Shown here in pieces: positions 1 to 7,737 of a stretch of 24,447 bases of DNA (position 1 is the first letter of the stretch; the number at the start of each line of letters is the position of its first letter). The stretch lies in NCBI GenBank assembly GCA_947463975.1, contig CANHUW010000008.1, positions 1 to 24,447 of the forward strand, given 5' to 3'. Below the pieces are notes generated by a model, which did no database searches, was not told the DNA's origin, and saw only the letters and a list, made by a program, of their open reading frames with translations. Both the position numbers and the translations under genes were made by a program. This stretch comes from Bacteroidota bacterium. GTDB lineage: Bacteria > Bacteroidota > Bacteroidia > Chitinophagales > Chitinophagaceae.

Positions 1-266
1 TAAGCGGAACAAAGAATGGTAAACCTTTAGATACTAGCACTATTAAAGAAATATATGAAGAAATGGAGCCTTTAGGAGTGGAGGAGAGAATGCATAAATA
101 CAATATTCGACAAGACAGGGCTGAAGTATTAGTCCCTGCATTAACTATTTATAATAGTATTCTAAAGTGGGCTAATATTGATGAAATATATGTTCCTAAA
201 ATTGGGCTTGCTGATGGATTAATACACCATTTGTATGATCAGGTACTAGAAGAAGAATTAAAATAA
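1..266 (+). CDS. Ppx/GppA family phosphatase, C-terminal fragment (5' end outside window)
   Basis: The frame is open from the window edge (first full codon at position 3) to a TAA at 264-266, so this is the last ~87 residues of a longer gene. The segment holds the pattern typical of the C-terminal part of the exopolyphosphatase/pppGpp phosphatase fold: a run ending ...LGVEERMHKYN, then 'DRAEVLVPALTIY' (the conserved D-R-A-[DE] of the family), then 'YVPKIGLADGLIHHL', matching the 'V...GLRDGLI' signature. Family members hydrolyse terminal phosphates of polyphosphate or convert pppGpp to ppGpp in the cytoplasm. The catalytic N-terminal half is not visible, so Ppx cannot be separated from GppA. 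An internal ATG at 63 is not the real start because the homologous region begins upstream. The gene converges with the lipoprotein gene and ends in a strong hairpin. Confidence 0.85.
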   Translation, partial: SGTKNGKPLDTSTIKEIYEEMEPLGVEERMHKYNIRQDRAEVLVPALTIYNSILKWANIDEIYVPKIGLADGLIHHLYDQVLEEELK

Positions 267-289
267 AAGCGCCCCAATTGGGGCGCTTT
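266..289. terminator. Bidirectional Rho-independent terminator between ppx/gppA-like gene and lipoprotein gene
   Basis: This is a perfect 24-bp palindrome: a 10-bp arm AAAGCGCCCC, an AATT centre and a 10-bp arm GGGGCGCTTT. It begins at the last base of the stop codon of the plus-strand gene. On the minus strand it is followed by TTTATTTTAATT, a good U-tract for the lipoprotein transcript; on the plus strand the run is shorter (TTTCTAT). It lies 33 bp beyond the minus-strand stop at 322, so it serves both convergent genes. Confidence 0.9.
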
Positions 290-321
290 CTATATGTGAA
301 AACAATTTTAAATACTTTATT

Positions 322-1839
322 TTATCTCCAAACTGTCCAACCTTTCCACCATGTTTGGTTAACACCTGAAGTTGCAACTGCACCTCTGAATGTAACTTTT
401 TCAAAGAATGGATCCTGCAATTTAGCGTCAGTGAAAGAACCATTTTTTGTGTAGTTTAAATCATCGGTAACACCTAGTGGTCCGTATGTAGTTGTTGACC
501 ATGTAGGACCAGCACTTGCATAAGGAGTGAAGTCAGGGTTCGTATAAGAGAATGGTAAGATTAATTTTAAAATATCCGGAGTAGATGTATTTAAGATAGT
601 ATTTCTAAACGCTGCTGTAGAGAATAAATCTATTACATTTTGACTCGTAACTGTTGTGCCTGATTTGCCATCGTATCTTAAATTTACTGTATTACCCGCT
701 AAAGTAATATTTTTTAATCTTACTACGCTATCTGTAAAATTCTTATACGTAGAGCCATTAGTTGTTACTTTAGTATCATCAATTAATATCCCTAAAGGCC
801 AGCCAGCAAAAATTGCATTTTGAATGGAGATACCTGAATTTCTTCTAATATGTGCACCTGCTAAATACAATGTATTGCCTCTTCCAAAACTTGGATCAAT
901 TCTTGGACCTATAGCTGTTATATTAGAGAAAACAGCAGTTGTTTTTGGAGTGAAATCAGAACCATTACCATCATTGTCAGATTCAAATGCTTCTGATCTA
1001 GAGATATCTGCAATCGCTGAATCTCTCAATACAATTCCAAATTGTACTTTACCAGAATAACCAAAGTCTGTATCAAAATCATCATCCTGTGTTTTATAAG
1101 CAATCAAATACTTACAGTTAACTGTGCCTCCGAACCACTCAAATGCATCGTCTTTGGCATAGGTTACTTGAATATGATCAATCGTTGTGCCATTACCTAC
1201 ACCTGCCATCGTTAAACTATTTAATTCGTTATCAGGCTGGTAAGCGTATCCTGCATATTCAATTCTTGCATATTGTAAAATACCAGAATTATCAGCATCG
1301 TTTGCAGTTGGGAATGCCGCGTCACCAGATCCGGCTAATCCTAAACCATCCGCATCATTTATGCCTCCTTCAACTGAAGTTAGTCCTTTTACAGCAACTC
1401 CCTTCCACGTTAAAGACTGATTAACAGTAGCACTTCCTAAGATAACAATACCACCCCAATCTCCAGATTGTGGATTTGCAGAAGCTGAAGTAAATACGAT
1501 CGGCTTTTCGTTAGTTCCTTTAGCTACAATTTTCGCACCACGTGTAATTACTAAAGAAGCTACATCCGTGCCAGATTTAGCTTGCACTTTTGCGCCAGCT
1601 TCTACTGTTAATGTAACACCTTTCATTACATAAACGATTCCTGATAAGTAGTTTACATCTTTGGCATACAATGTAGTGTCTTTGGTTATTTTTCCAGATA
1701 AGTTGATTGTATTAGATACAACCCCTACTGGAGCTACTTCCTTTGTTACTACGAAAATTTCTTTTTCGCCATCCATTTCAATCTTTCTACAACCAGTAAT
1801 GGCTAAAAAAGCGAGAGATAAATAAAATAATTGTTTCAT
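322..1839 (-). CDS. Secreted beta-helix-like lipoprotein paired with a TonB-dependent receptor
   Basis: 505 residues. Residues 1-17 form a lipoprotein signal with lipobox I-T-G-C, so Cys17 is the predicted lipidated residue; it is followed by a charged stretch (RKIEMDGEKE) that could favour surface exposure in Bacteroidota. The mature part is rich in Gly, Asp, Asn, Thr and short beta-strand-like runs, with segments such as 'VEAGAKVQAKSG', 'DWGGIVILG', 'DDAFEWFGG' and 'DDDFDTDFGYSG', typical of a right-handed parallel beta-helix. It ends in an aromatic-rich tail (TWWKGWTVW). It lies 37 bp downstream of the TonB receptor on the same strand, so the two are probably co-transcribed. The combination implies an outer-membrane uptake pair in which this protein could be the ligand-capturing partner in place of SusD. 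The substrate is not visible; phosphate or a phosphorylated compound is an inference from the neighbouring ppx/gppA-like gene and the upstream phased repeats. Confidence 0.8.
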   Translation of the reverse strand: MKQLFYLSLAFLAITGCRKIEMDGEKEIFVVTKEVAPVGVVSNTINLSGKITKDTTLYAKDVNYLSGIVYVMKGVTLTVEAGAKVQAKSGTDVASLVITRGAKIVAKGTNEKPIVFTSASANPQSGDWGGIVILGSATVNQSLTWKGVAVKGLTSVEGGINDADGLGLAGSGDAAFPTANDADNSGILQYARIEYAGYAYQPDNELNSLTMAGVGNGTTIDHIQVTYAKDDAFEWFGGTVNCKYLIAYKTQDDDFDTDFGYSGKVQFGIVLRDSAIADISRSEAFESDNDGNGSDFTPKTTAVFSNITAIGPRIDPSFGRGNTLYLAGAHIRRNSGISIQNAIFAGWPLGILIDDTKVTTNGSTYKNFTDSVVRLKNITLAGNTVNLRYDGKSGTTVTSQNVIDLFSTAAFRNTILNTSTPDILKLILPFSYTNPDFTPYASAGPTWSTTTYGPLGVTDDLNYTKNGSFTDAKLQDPFFEKVTFRGAVATSGVNQTWWKGWTVWR

Positions 1840-1876
1840 TGTTTTTGTATTTAAAAAAAGTTTTTGATTTTGTTTT

Positions 1877-4633
1877 TTATAAAGAGTAATTAATTGTTAT
1901 TCCATAAGTAGTTCCATATTGTCTCGAAAAACGCACTCCATCAGTTGCCTTATTATAATCGGTATTAGTATTATTGTTCTGATAGAAAATTTGTCTTTGA
2001 TTAAAAATATCGGAAATAGTTAATCTAACTTCTGCTTTATTATTAGCGAATTTTTTACTCATTTGAAAATCAACCAATGCTCTAGGATTTTCATATACAT
2101 CTGGAGAACCAGCTCCGGCCTGAATATCACCCACTAAGTAAATTCTTTTTCCAACCTGATTAAATAATGCAGTCATATTAAACCCTTTTTCTACCACATC
2201 ATATAATAATCCGGTATTAATTAAATAAGGAGATTGTCCTTGTAAACTTCTTGAGACACCTAATTTTTCATCTTTAACTTGAGAATTGATATAAGAACCA
2301 TTGGCCTGTAATGTAAAACGCTTTGTTAATTTTTTTCTACCCTCTATCTCAAATCCAAAGGCAGTTGCCTTTAAAGCATTTTGGAAAGAAAATAAACTAG
2401 ATCCACCACCTGCTTCTTGAAAAATACTTTCAATTGGGTTGTCAAAATTCTTATAAAATACACCTACAGTAAATAATTCACCCGCTTGAGGATATAATTC
2501 ATATCTTAAATCTGTATTGGTAATTTTTGTTCTTTTTAAACCTGGATTACCTGCCACTGATGCATTCAATTCAAAATCATATATATTCAATGCAGATAAT
2601 TCTCTTAATTCAGGTCTAATGATTGTTTGCGAAGCAGTCAATCTTAAATTAGCTTTTTGTGTTAGTTTTAAAGTAGCGTTTACACCTGGCAAAAAGTCGG
2701 TAACTCTTGAATAAGTGTGTCTTGGATCCCATTTTTTTACAGAGCCCACCAATTGATCAAAATCTTCTACTCTTAATCCCCAAACCACTCTAAAGGCGTC
2801 TGATAATTTATTATCAATTTGAACATACCCTGCATTTAAAATAGTATTGGCTAAATATCTGAAATTTCGGTTTTGAATAGAGTTAAATGCAAATTTATTA
2901 TCTAAGCCATTACCAAAATTTTCTGGAGTAAAAGCGGACTCAGCTGGCAATAATCTTAAAGCAGGATTATCTATAGGCATTGTGATAGCAAACAATTGCG
3001 CATCGTATAAACGATCTTTAACTTGAATCATATAACCAGCCTTAATGGTTTGCTGATTAATTTTATAAGTTAAATCGCCTCCCCCTGTATAGATATAATC
3101 AGATAAAGTTTGAAAAACCCTACTTCCGGATTGTTGAGACAAAGTATTGGAGATGTTTAAAATATAGGGGTCTGTTCCATTAATACTTTTTGCATATAGT
3201 ATTCTTCTTTGGTCTGGCGTATAGCTATCTAGTATATTGAATGCTCCATACCAGTTAAACTTCAATTTTTGAGAAATACTATGTTCTCCATTTAATTGAT
3301 TCGTAAAGAAAACATTTTGTCCAAAAACAAATTCATTACCCTTTACCAATTCTTGTCTGTCAAAAATTGTACCTGATCTCTGAGTAAAAGCATTGGCTGT
3401 TTTTACATTGACAATAGCTTTGTAACTAATCTTATTCAGTGGATTCAAAAAAATACTCAAGCCCCCTATTGCACCCATGTTGATATCATTGATATACTTA
3501 TTGTCTTTAAGTTCTATGAATGAGTTTATACCAGCATCTGATATTTGGTTTTGATTATTGATATTGTCTTGGAAACGGTATGCGTTTGCATAGTTGATAC
3601 CAATGATACCCCCAATTTTTTTACCAAATAAGGTTCCCGCAAAACCACCATTCATTTGTAAACTCATATTAGGCTTAGCAGTGGTTAATACTGGTGCCCA
3701 ATTAGATGACATATTTCTACCTAATGCAGTTTTTGAAGCCAAACTAGATGTATCAAAATTGGATTTTGTTGTATAACCAGCTGGTAAAGATCTTGTACCA
3801 TCATCAATGCCATACCAATCTGTTTTACCACCTTTATCTTTGAAGAAATCTTTTCCTGTAACCATGCTATTTGCACTTGTTCCTAATTGAATATTGAAAA
3901 AATTCTTTGTTGGAACGTCTTTGGTATTCACTTGTATCAAACCTCCCGCCCACTCACCTGGTAATTCTGGTACGAAAGCCTTGTTGATGATGATGTTATC
4001 AATAATTTGAGAAGGAAATAAATCAAAGGAAAATGTCTTACGATCAGGCTCTGTACTTGTCAATAAAATACCATTTAACATAGCCTGATTGTATCTGTCT
4101 GCCAAACCTCTAACAATAATATATTTACCTTCTTGTATAGAAGCGCCTGGTGTTCTTTTTAAGATTTCTGCAGTATTTCTATCTGGGCTTCTTCTAATAG
4201 ATTCAGCAGAAATCACAGATGATACTGTATTGGCATTTCTTTGATAAGCTATTAAGGCATTGTCTGTAGCACCTTTATTGGATGACCTTGTTGCACTTAC
4301 GACAACATCGGTTAATTTTTTTCCAGATTCATCTAACACAATATCAGAAATTAATTCTTCTCCAACAGAAGTTGCTTGGATAGTTATAGACTTCTCTTTG
4401 TATCCAACATAATTAAATACTAATGTGTACTCTTTATTTACATCAATATTGAAAACGTATCTACCCTCTACATCTGTTTTAGTAGTTTGAGTTTTATCAG
4501 ACTTCAAGCTTACTGTAACAGCAATTAAAACTTCATTTTTATTGTTGGTTACTTTACCAGAAACCTTAGCCCTCTGAGCATTTGCAAAAATTGCAGAGAA
4601 AATAATAAGTATAACTAATGATATCCTTTTCAC
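1877..4633 (-). CDS. TonB-dependent outer-membrane receptor (CarboxypepD_reg-like N-terminal domain, no SusD partner)
   Basis: 918 residues. A Sec signal peptide occupies residues 1-20, ending A-N-A-Q. A carboxypeptidase-regulatory-like beta-sandwich follows (about 22-105, 'KVSGKVTNNKNEVLIAVTV'). The plug (about 120-245) contains 'RRSPDRNTAEILKRTPGA', 'IIVRGLADRYNQAMLNG', 'STEPDRKTFSFDLFPS' and 'GEWAGGLIQVNTKD', and the rest is a 22-strand-type barrel ending in 'YGTTYGITINYSL' with the usual terminal aromatic/hydrophobic strand. The start codon is GTG (plus-strand CAC at 4631-4633); the signal peptide begins exactly there and no nearer ATG fits. Receptors of this type import scarce nutrients across the outer membrane using TonB-ExbBD energy. 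The downstream partner is a beta-helix lipoprotein rather than SusD, which argues against a classic glycan locus. The promoter region has four 11-bp phased hexamers (4670-4708), pointing to control by an OmpR/PhoB-type response regulator. The ligand is unknown. Confidence 0.93.
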   Translation of the reverse strand: MKRISLVILIIFSAIFANAQRAKVSGKVTNNKNEVLIAVTVSLKSDKTQTTKTDVEGRYVFNIDVNKEYTLVFNYVGYKEKSITIQATSVGEELISDIVLDESGKKLTDVVVSATRSSNKGATDNALIAYQRNANTVSSVISAESIRRSPDRNTAEILKRTPGASIQEGKYIIVRGLADRYNQAMLNGILLTSTEPDRKTFSFDLFPSQIIDNIIINKAFVPELPGEWAGGLIQVNTKDVPTKNFFNIQLGTSANSMVTGKDFFKDKGGKTDWYGIDDGTRSLPAGYTTKSNFDTSSLASKTALGRNMSSNWAPVLTTAKPNMSLQMNGGFAGTLFGKKIGGIIGINYANAYRFQDNINNQNQISDAGINSFIELKDNKYINDINMGAIGGLSIFLNPLNKISYKAIVNVKTANAFTQRSGTIFDRQELVKGNEFVFGQNVFFTNQLNGEHSISQKLKFNWYGAFNILDSYTPDQRRILYAKSINGTDPYILNISNTLSQQSGSRVFQTLSDYIYTGGGDLTYKINQQTIKAGYMIQVKDRLYDAQLFAITMPIDNPALRLLPAESAFTPENFGNGLDNKFAFNSIQNRNFRYLANTILNAGYVQIDNKLSDAFRVVWGLRVEDFDQLVGSVKKWDPRHTYSRVTDFLPGVNATLKLTQKANLRLTASQTIIRPELRELSALNIYDFELNASVAGNPGLKRTKITNTDLRYELYPQAGELFTVGVFYKNFDNPIESIFQEAGGGSSLFSFQNALKATAFGFEIEGRKKLTKRFTLQANGSYINSQVKDEKLGVSRSLQGQSPYLINTGLLYDVVEKGFNMTALFNQVGKRIYLVGDIQAGAGSPDVYENPRALVDFQMSKKFANNKAEVRLTISDIFNQRQIFYQNNNTNTDYNKATDGVRFSRQYGTTYGITINYSL

Positions 4634-4652
4634 GGTATATTTTATTTGTATG

Positions 4653-4660
4653 CAAATATT
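4653..4660 (-). promoter_or_regulatory. Candidate -7 promoter element of the TonB receptor operon
   Basis: The minus strand reads AATATTTG, 7 of 8 matches to the Bacteroidota -7 consensus TAnnTTTG. The start codon lies 20 bp beyond the G, so the leader would be only about 13 nt. No convincing -33 element is present at the usual distance; instead the last of four phased hexamers ends 9 bp upstream, as expected when an activator replaces the upstream contact. Confidence 0.45.
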
Positions 4661-4669
4661 AGACTCTAA

Positions 4670-4708
4670 TGTTACCTAATTGTTAAGCCTAGATGAACTT
4701 AATGTTAA
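4670..4708 (-). promoter_or_regulatory. Four 11-bp phased direct repeats resembling a PhoB/PhoP-type operator
   Basis: Read on the minus strand, hexamers begin at 4708 (TTAACA), 4697 (TTCATC), 4686 (TTAACA) and 4675 (GTAACA): start-to-start spacing is exactly 11 bp throughout. The 11-mers are TTAACATTAAG, TTCATCTAGGC, TTAACAATTAG and GTAACATTAGA. OmpR/PhoB winged-helix regulators bind tandem 11-bp repeats; the Bacillus PhoP repeat is TT[ACT]ACA with about 5-bp spacers, which two of these match exactly, and cyanobacterial Pho boxes have a related TTAA core. Position just upstream of the -7 element fits activation. Regulator identity is inferred; none is encoded in the window. Confidence 0.5.
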
Positions 4709-4770
4709 CATAGTTGATTTTATGTCAAAAAGATCATAACAAATTCATTTTCATATATTTATATACAATA

Positions 4771-4797
4771 AAAAGGCGCCAAAATATGGCGCCTTTT
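4771..4797 (-). terminator. Rho-independent terminator after the carbonic anhydrase gene
   Basis: Perfect 10-bp arms AAAAGGCGCC and GGCGCCTTTT flank a 7-nt loop. On the minus strand the stem ends in TTTT and continues TATTGTATAT. It lies 24 bp past the carbonic anhydrase stop and upstream of the receptor promoter, insulating the two transcription units. Confidence 0.88.
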
Positions 4798-4821
4798 TGA
4801 AACTATTGATGCTACATCTGG

Positions 4822-5454
4822 TTAATCCAAATGGTACACTTTATGCAAGTCTTTAGTACAAGTAAAAGTTACTTTTAAATCATTGATTAATCCATCATTA
4901 ATGTCATATACCCACCCATGAATATGTAAAGGCTGATTTCTTTTCCAAGCATTTTGTACAATACTGGTCTTGCCTAAATCATGTACCTGTTCTTGTACAT
5001 TAACTTCAACAAACCTTCTTGCTCTTTCATTTTCGTCTTCAATAGCATCTAATTCTTTATGATGATAACGATATACATCTTTGATATGTCTTAGCCAATT
5101 ATCAATCAAACCAAATTGCTGATTTTTCATTGCTGCAATCACACCACCGCAACCATAATGACCACAAACAATGATATGTTTAACTTTTAAAACTTCAACA
5201 GCATATGACAATACACTTAGCATATTCATATCACTATGTACTACCATATTAGCGATATTTCTATGTACAAATACTTCACCTGGTTCTGTGCCAGTGATTT
5301 GATTAGCAGGCACCCTGCTATCAGAACAACCAATCCATAGATACTCTGGAGATTGTCCTTTTGATAATTTTTCGAAATAAGCAGGATCCAGATCTAACTG
5401 TTCTTTCACCCAAGTTTTATTGTTTTCTAATAAACGTAAATATAATTTTTCCAT
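4822..5454 (-). CDS. Beta-class carbonic anhydrase
   Basis: 210 residues, the usual length for bacterial beta-carbonic anhydrases. The zinc site is complete: Cys43 with the Asp45/Arg47 dyad in 'GCSDSRVPA', and His99 and Cys102 in 'CGHYGCGG'. Also present are 'PGEVFVHRNIANMV' and the C-terminal 'IHGWVYDINDG' motif. It interconverts CO2 and bicarbonate in the cytoplasm. Its start lies 18 bp after the SulP transporter stop, so the two form an operon in which SulP is first; this arrangement is common and suggests coupled bicarbonate uptake/hydration, or bicarbonate supply for carboxylases at low CO2. A strong terminator follows. No targeting signal is present. Confidence 0.96.
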   Translation of the reverse strand: MEKLYLRLLENNKTWVKEQLDLDPAYFEKLSKGQSPEYLWIGCSDSRVPANQITGTEPGEVFVHRNIANMVVHSDMNMLSVLSYAVEVLKVKHIIVCGHYGCGGVIAAMKNQQFGLIDNWLRHIKDVYRYHHKELDAIEDENERARRFVEVNVQEQVHDLGKTSIVQNAWKRNQPLHIHGWVYDINDGLINDLKVTFTCTKDLHKVYHLD

Positions 5455-5472
5455 TGTTATTTTTTTAAATTT

Positions 5473-6984
5473 TTAATGTCCACTCATTTTTTGTCTTTCA
5501 GGAGACTTTACTAAATCTACCTGAATATTTCTATACGCAGCGTTGTCTTTGAAATTATATATAATCTCTAATACATCCAAATCAATATAATGCGATTTTT
5601 CGGCATTAATTTCAATGATAGTACCATCTTCTAAACTTGACAATTTTTTGGCAATACTACCTTTATTAATGAAAGTTACATGTTCTAATAAATCTAGCTT
5701 TACCTTTTTTGTTTGGCTTGATGTATCGTAATGAAATTCATAATCTCTTCTATAATTGGTTCTTAATATATAGAAGATTGCTACCAACATGCCCAATGCA
5801 ATCCCTTTTAATAAATCACTAAACTGTATTGCAATGATTGTTACTATAAATGGTATAAATTGTTCCCAACCCAGTTTATACATTTCTTTAAAAAGAGCAA
5901 CTTTTGCTAATTTATACCCCACAATTAATAAAACCGCCGCTAAACAGGCCAATGGAATTTTATTTAATATAGTTGCTAAAAAGGCTACGCTTAACAATAA
6001 TAATATTCCATGAAAAATGGCTGAAACCTTGGTTTTACCACCAGCATTTACATTCGCTGATGTTCTAACAATTACTGCAGTCATGGGTAATCCGCCAATC
6101 AATCCTGAAATCAAATTACCTATTCCTTGCGCCTTCAATTCTAAATTAGTTGGCGTTACCCTTTTGTTGGGATCTAATTTATCTGCAGCTTCTGTACTTA
6201 ATAAAGTCTCTAAACTTGCAATAATGGCAATGGTGAATGCAAGTACATATACTTTGTAATTTGTAAATGCTGCGAAATTGGGAAAAGTGAATTGATTCAA
6301 AAATCCATCAAAACTATTGGATACCGGTAGTTTTACTAATTGATTTTCTGCTAAAACCCAATTTGGGTGATAGCTAGCAAAAAATTGATTTAATAAAACG
6401 CCTACAATAACCGCAATCAATGCTCCGGGAACAAATTTAAAAAATAAGAATTTTTTAAATACTGGTAAATCCCAAATTAAAATAATTAAAATGGATACAC
6501 CTGCGATAATGATGGAACCTATTTGATATTGTATACCACTTGCTTTATCATAACCAATGGCCAAAGGGGCTTGCTTTAATATCAATATAATACCAATAGC
6601 TGCAAGCATACCTTTAATAACACTGGAAGGAAAATAATATCCAATGATACCTGCTTTTAAAAACCCAAGAATAATTTGGATCATTCCAGCCATTACCACC
6701 GCTAATAAAAAAGTATCATAAGTGCCTAGGTCTGTAATTCCATTTAAGACAATCACTGTTAATCCCGCCGCAGGACCTGTAACACTTAATGCAGAACCAC
6801 TTACTGTTGCAACAAGAATTCCACCAATAATGCCTGAGATAATTCCAGAGAAAAGTGGCGCTCCAGACGCTAATGCAATACCTAAACATAAGGGCAGTGC
6901 TACCAAGAAAACGACCAACCCTGCAGGAAGATCATCTTTTAAAAATTTTAATGAGAAAGAGCCCAATTTATTACGATTGTTCAT
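5473..6984 (-). CDS. SulP (SLC26-like) anion transporter, probable bicarbonate carrier
   Basis: 503 residues with a long polytopic part (to about residue 405) and a hydrophilic C-terminal region of roughly 95 residues resembling a short STAS domain (it includes 'DGTIIEINAEKSHYIDLDVLEIIYNF'). The N-terminal SulP signature is clear: 'AGLVVFLVALPLCLGIALASG' at about 21-41, followed by 'SVTGPAAGLTVIV' near 67-79, which builds the anion site. Family members carry bicarbonate, sulfate or dicarboxylates across the inner membrane. The downstream carbonic anhydrase gene makes bicarbonate the most likely substrate, but sulfate cannot be excluded from sequence alone. Upstream lie two inverted repeats (7012-7034 and 7036-7069) that could regulate the operon; no clean TAnnTTTG element is visible. 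Confidence 0.92.
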   Translation of the reverse strand: MNNRNKLGSFSLKFLKDDLPAGLVVFLVALPLCLGIALASGAPLFSGIISGIIGGILVATVSGSALSVTGPAAGLTVIVLNGITDLGTYDTFLLAVVMAGMIQIILGFLKAGIIGYYFPSSVIKGMLAAIGIILILKQAPLAIGYDKASGIQYQIGSIIIAGVSILIILIWDLPVFKKFLFFKFVPGALIAVIVGVLLNQFFASYHPNWVLAENQLVKLPVSNSFDGFLNQFTFPNFAAFTNYKVYVLAFTIAIIASLETLLSTEAADKLDPNKRVTPTNLELKAQGIGNLISGLIGGLPMTAVIVRTSANVNAGGKTKVSAIFHGILLLLSVAFLATILNKIPLACLAAVLLIVGYKLAKVALFKEMYKLGWEQFIPFIVTIIAIQFSDLLKGIALGMLVAIFYILRTNYRRDYEFHYDTSSQTKKVKLDLLEHVTFINKGSIAKKLSSLEDGTIIEINAEKSHYIDLDVLEIIYNFKDNAAYRNIQVDLVKSPERQKMSGH

Positions 6985-7011
6985 GTACTAAATAATTAAT
7001 GTTAAATTTTG

Positions 7012-7034
7012 ATATACCAACTAAATAGGTATAT
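7012..7034. repeat. Inverted repeat upstream of the SulP-carbonic anhydrase operon
   Basis: Perfect 7-bp arms ATATACC and GGTATAT are separated by 9 nt. The repeat is 27 bp upstream of the SulP start codon, where an operator would overlap the promoter. It is AT-rich and short, so chance is possible. Confidence 0.35.
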
Positions 7035-7035
7035 A

Positions 7036-7069
7036 TTTTTTGGCTGATTGAATTAATCTTGCCAAAAAA
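7036..7069. repeat. Long imperfect inverted repeat between SulP and the small hypothetical gene
   Basis: Outer perfect 9-bp arms TTTTTTGGC (7036-7044) and GCCAAAAAA (7061-7069) enclose inner arms GATT/AATC (7046-7049 and 7055-7058). Two overlapping readings exist: an operator upstream of the SulP promoter, or an RNA hairpin after the hypothetical gene at 7090. It is not a normal intrinsic terminator because neither strand has a T-tract after the stem. Confidence 0.4.
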
Positions 7070-7089
7070 TGAAAAAAAATCAGTGTAAA

Positions 7090-7407
7090 CTAAATACTAT
7101 TGGGGGGCGAATATAAAATCTTGAAAAACCCCTCTTTAAGATCTTCCGAATAATGCAAATATTGCAGCTCTTTATTAATTTGAATGCTGTTTAAGAAATG
7201 ATAAGAATGATAATGTGAAATATCATTCCAATTACCCATTTTAACGCCTTCTTCGTCCATATCATCCACCATTTCGGAAACAGGGAAACTCCATGTAATT
7301 TCACTTGAATAGAAGTAATTGGAGGCAATAGAAACCCATGACACAAGTGAAAATACTTGTATAAAAATTATAAAAATCAGGAAACTAGCTACAAATTTAC
7401 CTCTCAT
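7090..7407 (-). CDS. Small hypothetical protein with N-terminal membrane/signal segment
   Basis: 105 residues; I do not recognise the family. Residues about 5-28 form a strong hydrophobic segment (ASFLIFIIFIQVFSLVSW) without a clear signal-peptidase site or lipobox, so the protein is either membrane-anchored or secreted by a late cleavage. The rest is hydrophilic and acidic ('SEMVDDMDEEG') with a histidine/tyrosine cluster 'HYHSYHFLN' around residues 65-73 that could bind metal. Codon use looks like the neighbours. It lies 105 bp upstream of the SulP gene on the same strand and is divergent from the membrane gene at 7483, sharing a 75-bp intergenic region. Read as a real gene because the frame is clean, starts with a plausible export signal and otherwise leaves a gap. 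Confidence 0.55.
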   Translation of the reverse strand: MRGKFVASFLIFIIFIQVFSLVSWVSIASNYFYSSEITWSFPVSEMVDDMDEEGVKMGNWNDISHYHSYHFLNSIQINKELQYLHYSEDLKEGFFKILYSPPNSI

Positions 7408-7482
7408 AGAAATACGAATATATTGATAATAAGTGTAATTTCGAATTTAACATAATTTAGTTTATTAAAACAAAGCCAAAAA

Positions 7483-7737
7483 ATGAGTCAGCAGGAAATA
7501 ATTATTGAAAGTATTGGCTGGCTGGCCTCTGTTTTAATTGTAGGCTCTTATGCTTTAAACTTATGGGGTAAAATTGAAACCAATAGCAAAACCTACATGT
7601 GGGCTAATATCATTGGCGGCTTGTTTTTTGTGATCAATACGTATTTTCACAAGGCCTATCCCTCCATGGTAGTGAATATAATTTGGGTAATCATCGCACT
7701 CATTCTTTTAATAAAGCCTTTTTTCAAAAAAAAGTAA
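7483..7737 (+). CDS. Small three-helix inner-membrane protein, CBU_0592-like
   Basis: 84 residues with three predicted membrane helices (about 8-28, 38-57 and 61-79) joined by short loops and a lysine-rich C-terminus (FFKKK). The pattern 'GWLASVLIVGSYALNLWGKI...WANIIGGLFFVINTYFHKAYPS...NIIWVIIAL' resembles the CBU_0592-like small membrane family, whose biochemical role is not established. Its stop codon (7735-7737) directly abuts the ATG of the ClC gene, so translation is probably coupled. It begins a four-gene plus-strand run (membrane protein, ClC, GNAT, EamA). No specific function can be assigned. Confidence 0.75.
   Translation: MSQQEIIIESIGWLASVLIVGSYALNLWGKIETNSKTYMWANIIGGLFFVINTYFHKAYPSMVVNIIWVIIALILLIKPFFKKK

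Noticed and set aside
824..1424. Plus-strand open frames opposite the lipoprotein gene (824-1060, 1143-1424)
   Set aside because: They are antisense shadows: no family resemblance, low-complexity composition, and the opposite strand encodes a full lipoprotein with signal and lipobox.
7036..7069. Inverted repeat as an intrinsic terminator of the hypothetical gene at 7090
   Set aside because: The stem ends in A-runs on both strands after folding, with no U-tract following, so it does not fit an intrinsic terminator; kept only as an inverted repeat.
7408..7482. Fluoride riboswitch before the ClC operon
   Set aside because: The 75-bp leader region shows none of the conserved stem or pseudoknot sequences I know for that class, and the ClC gene itself has no leader.
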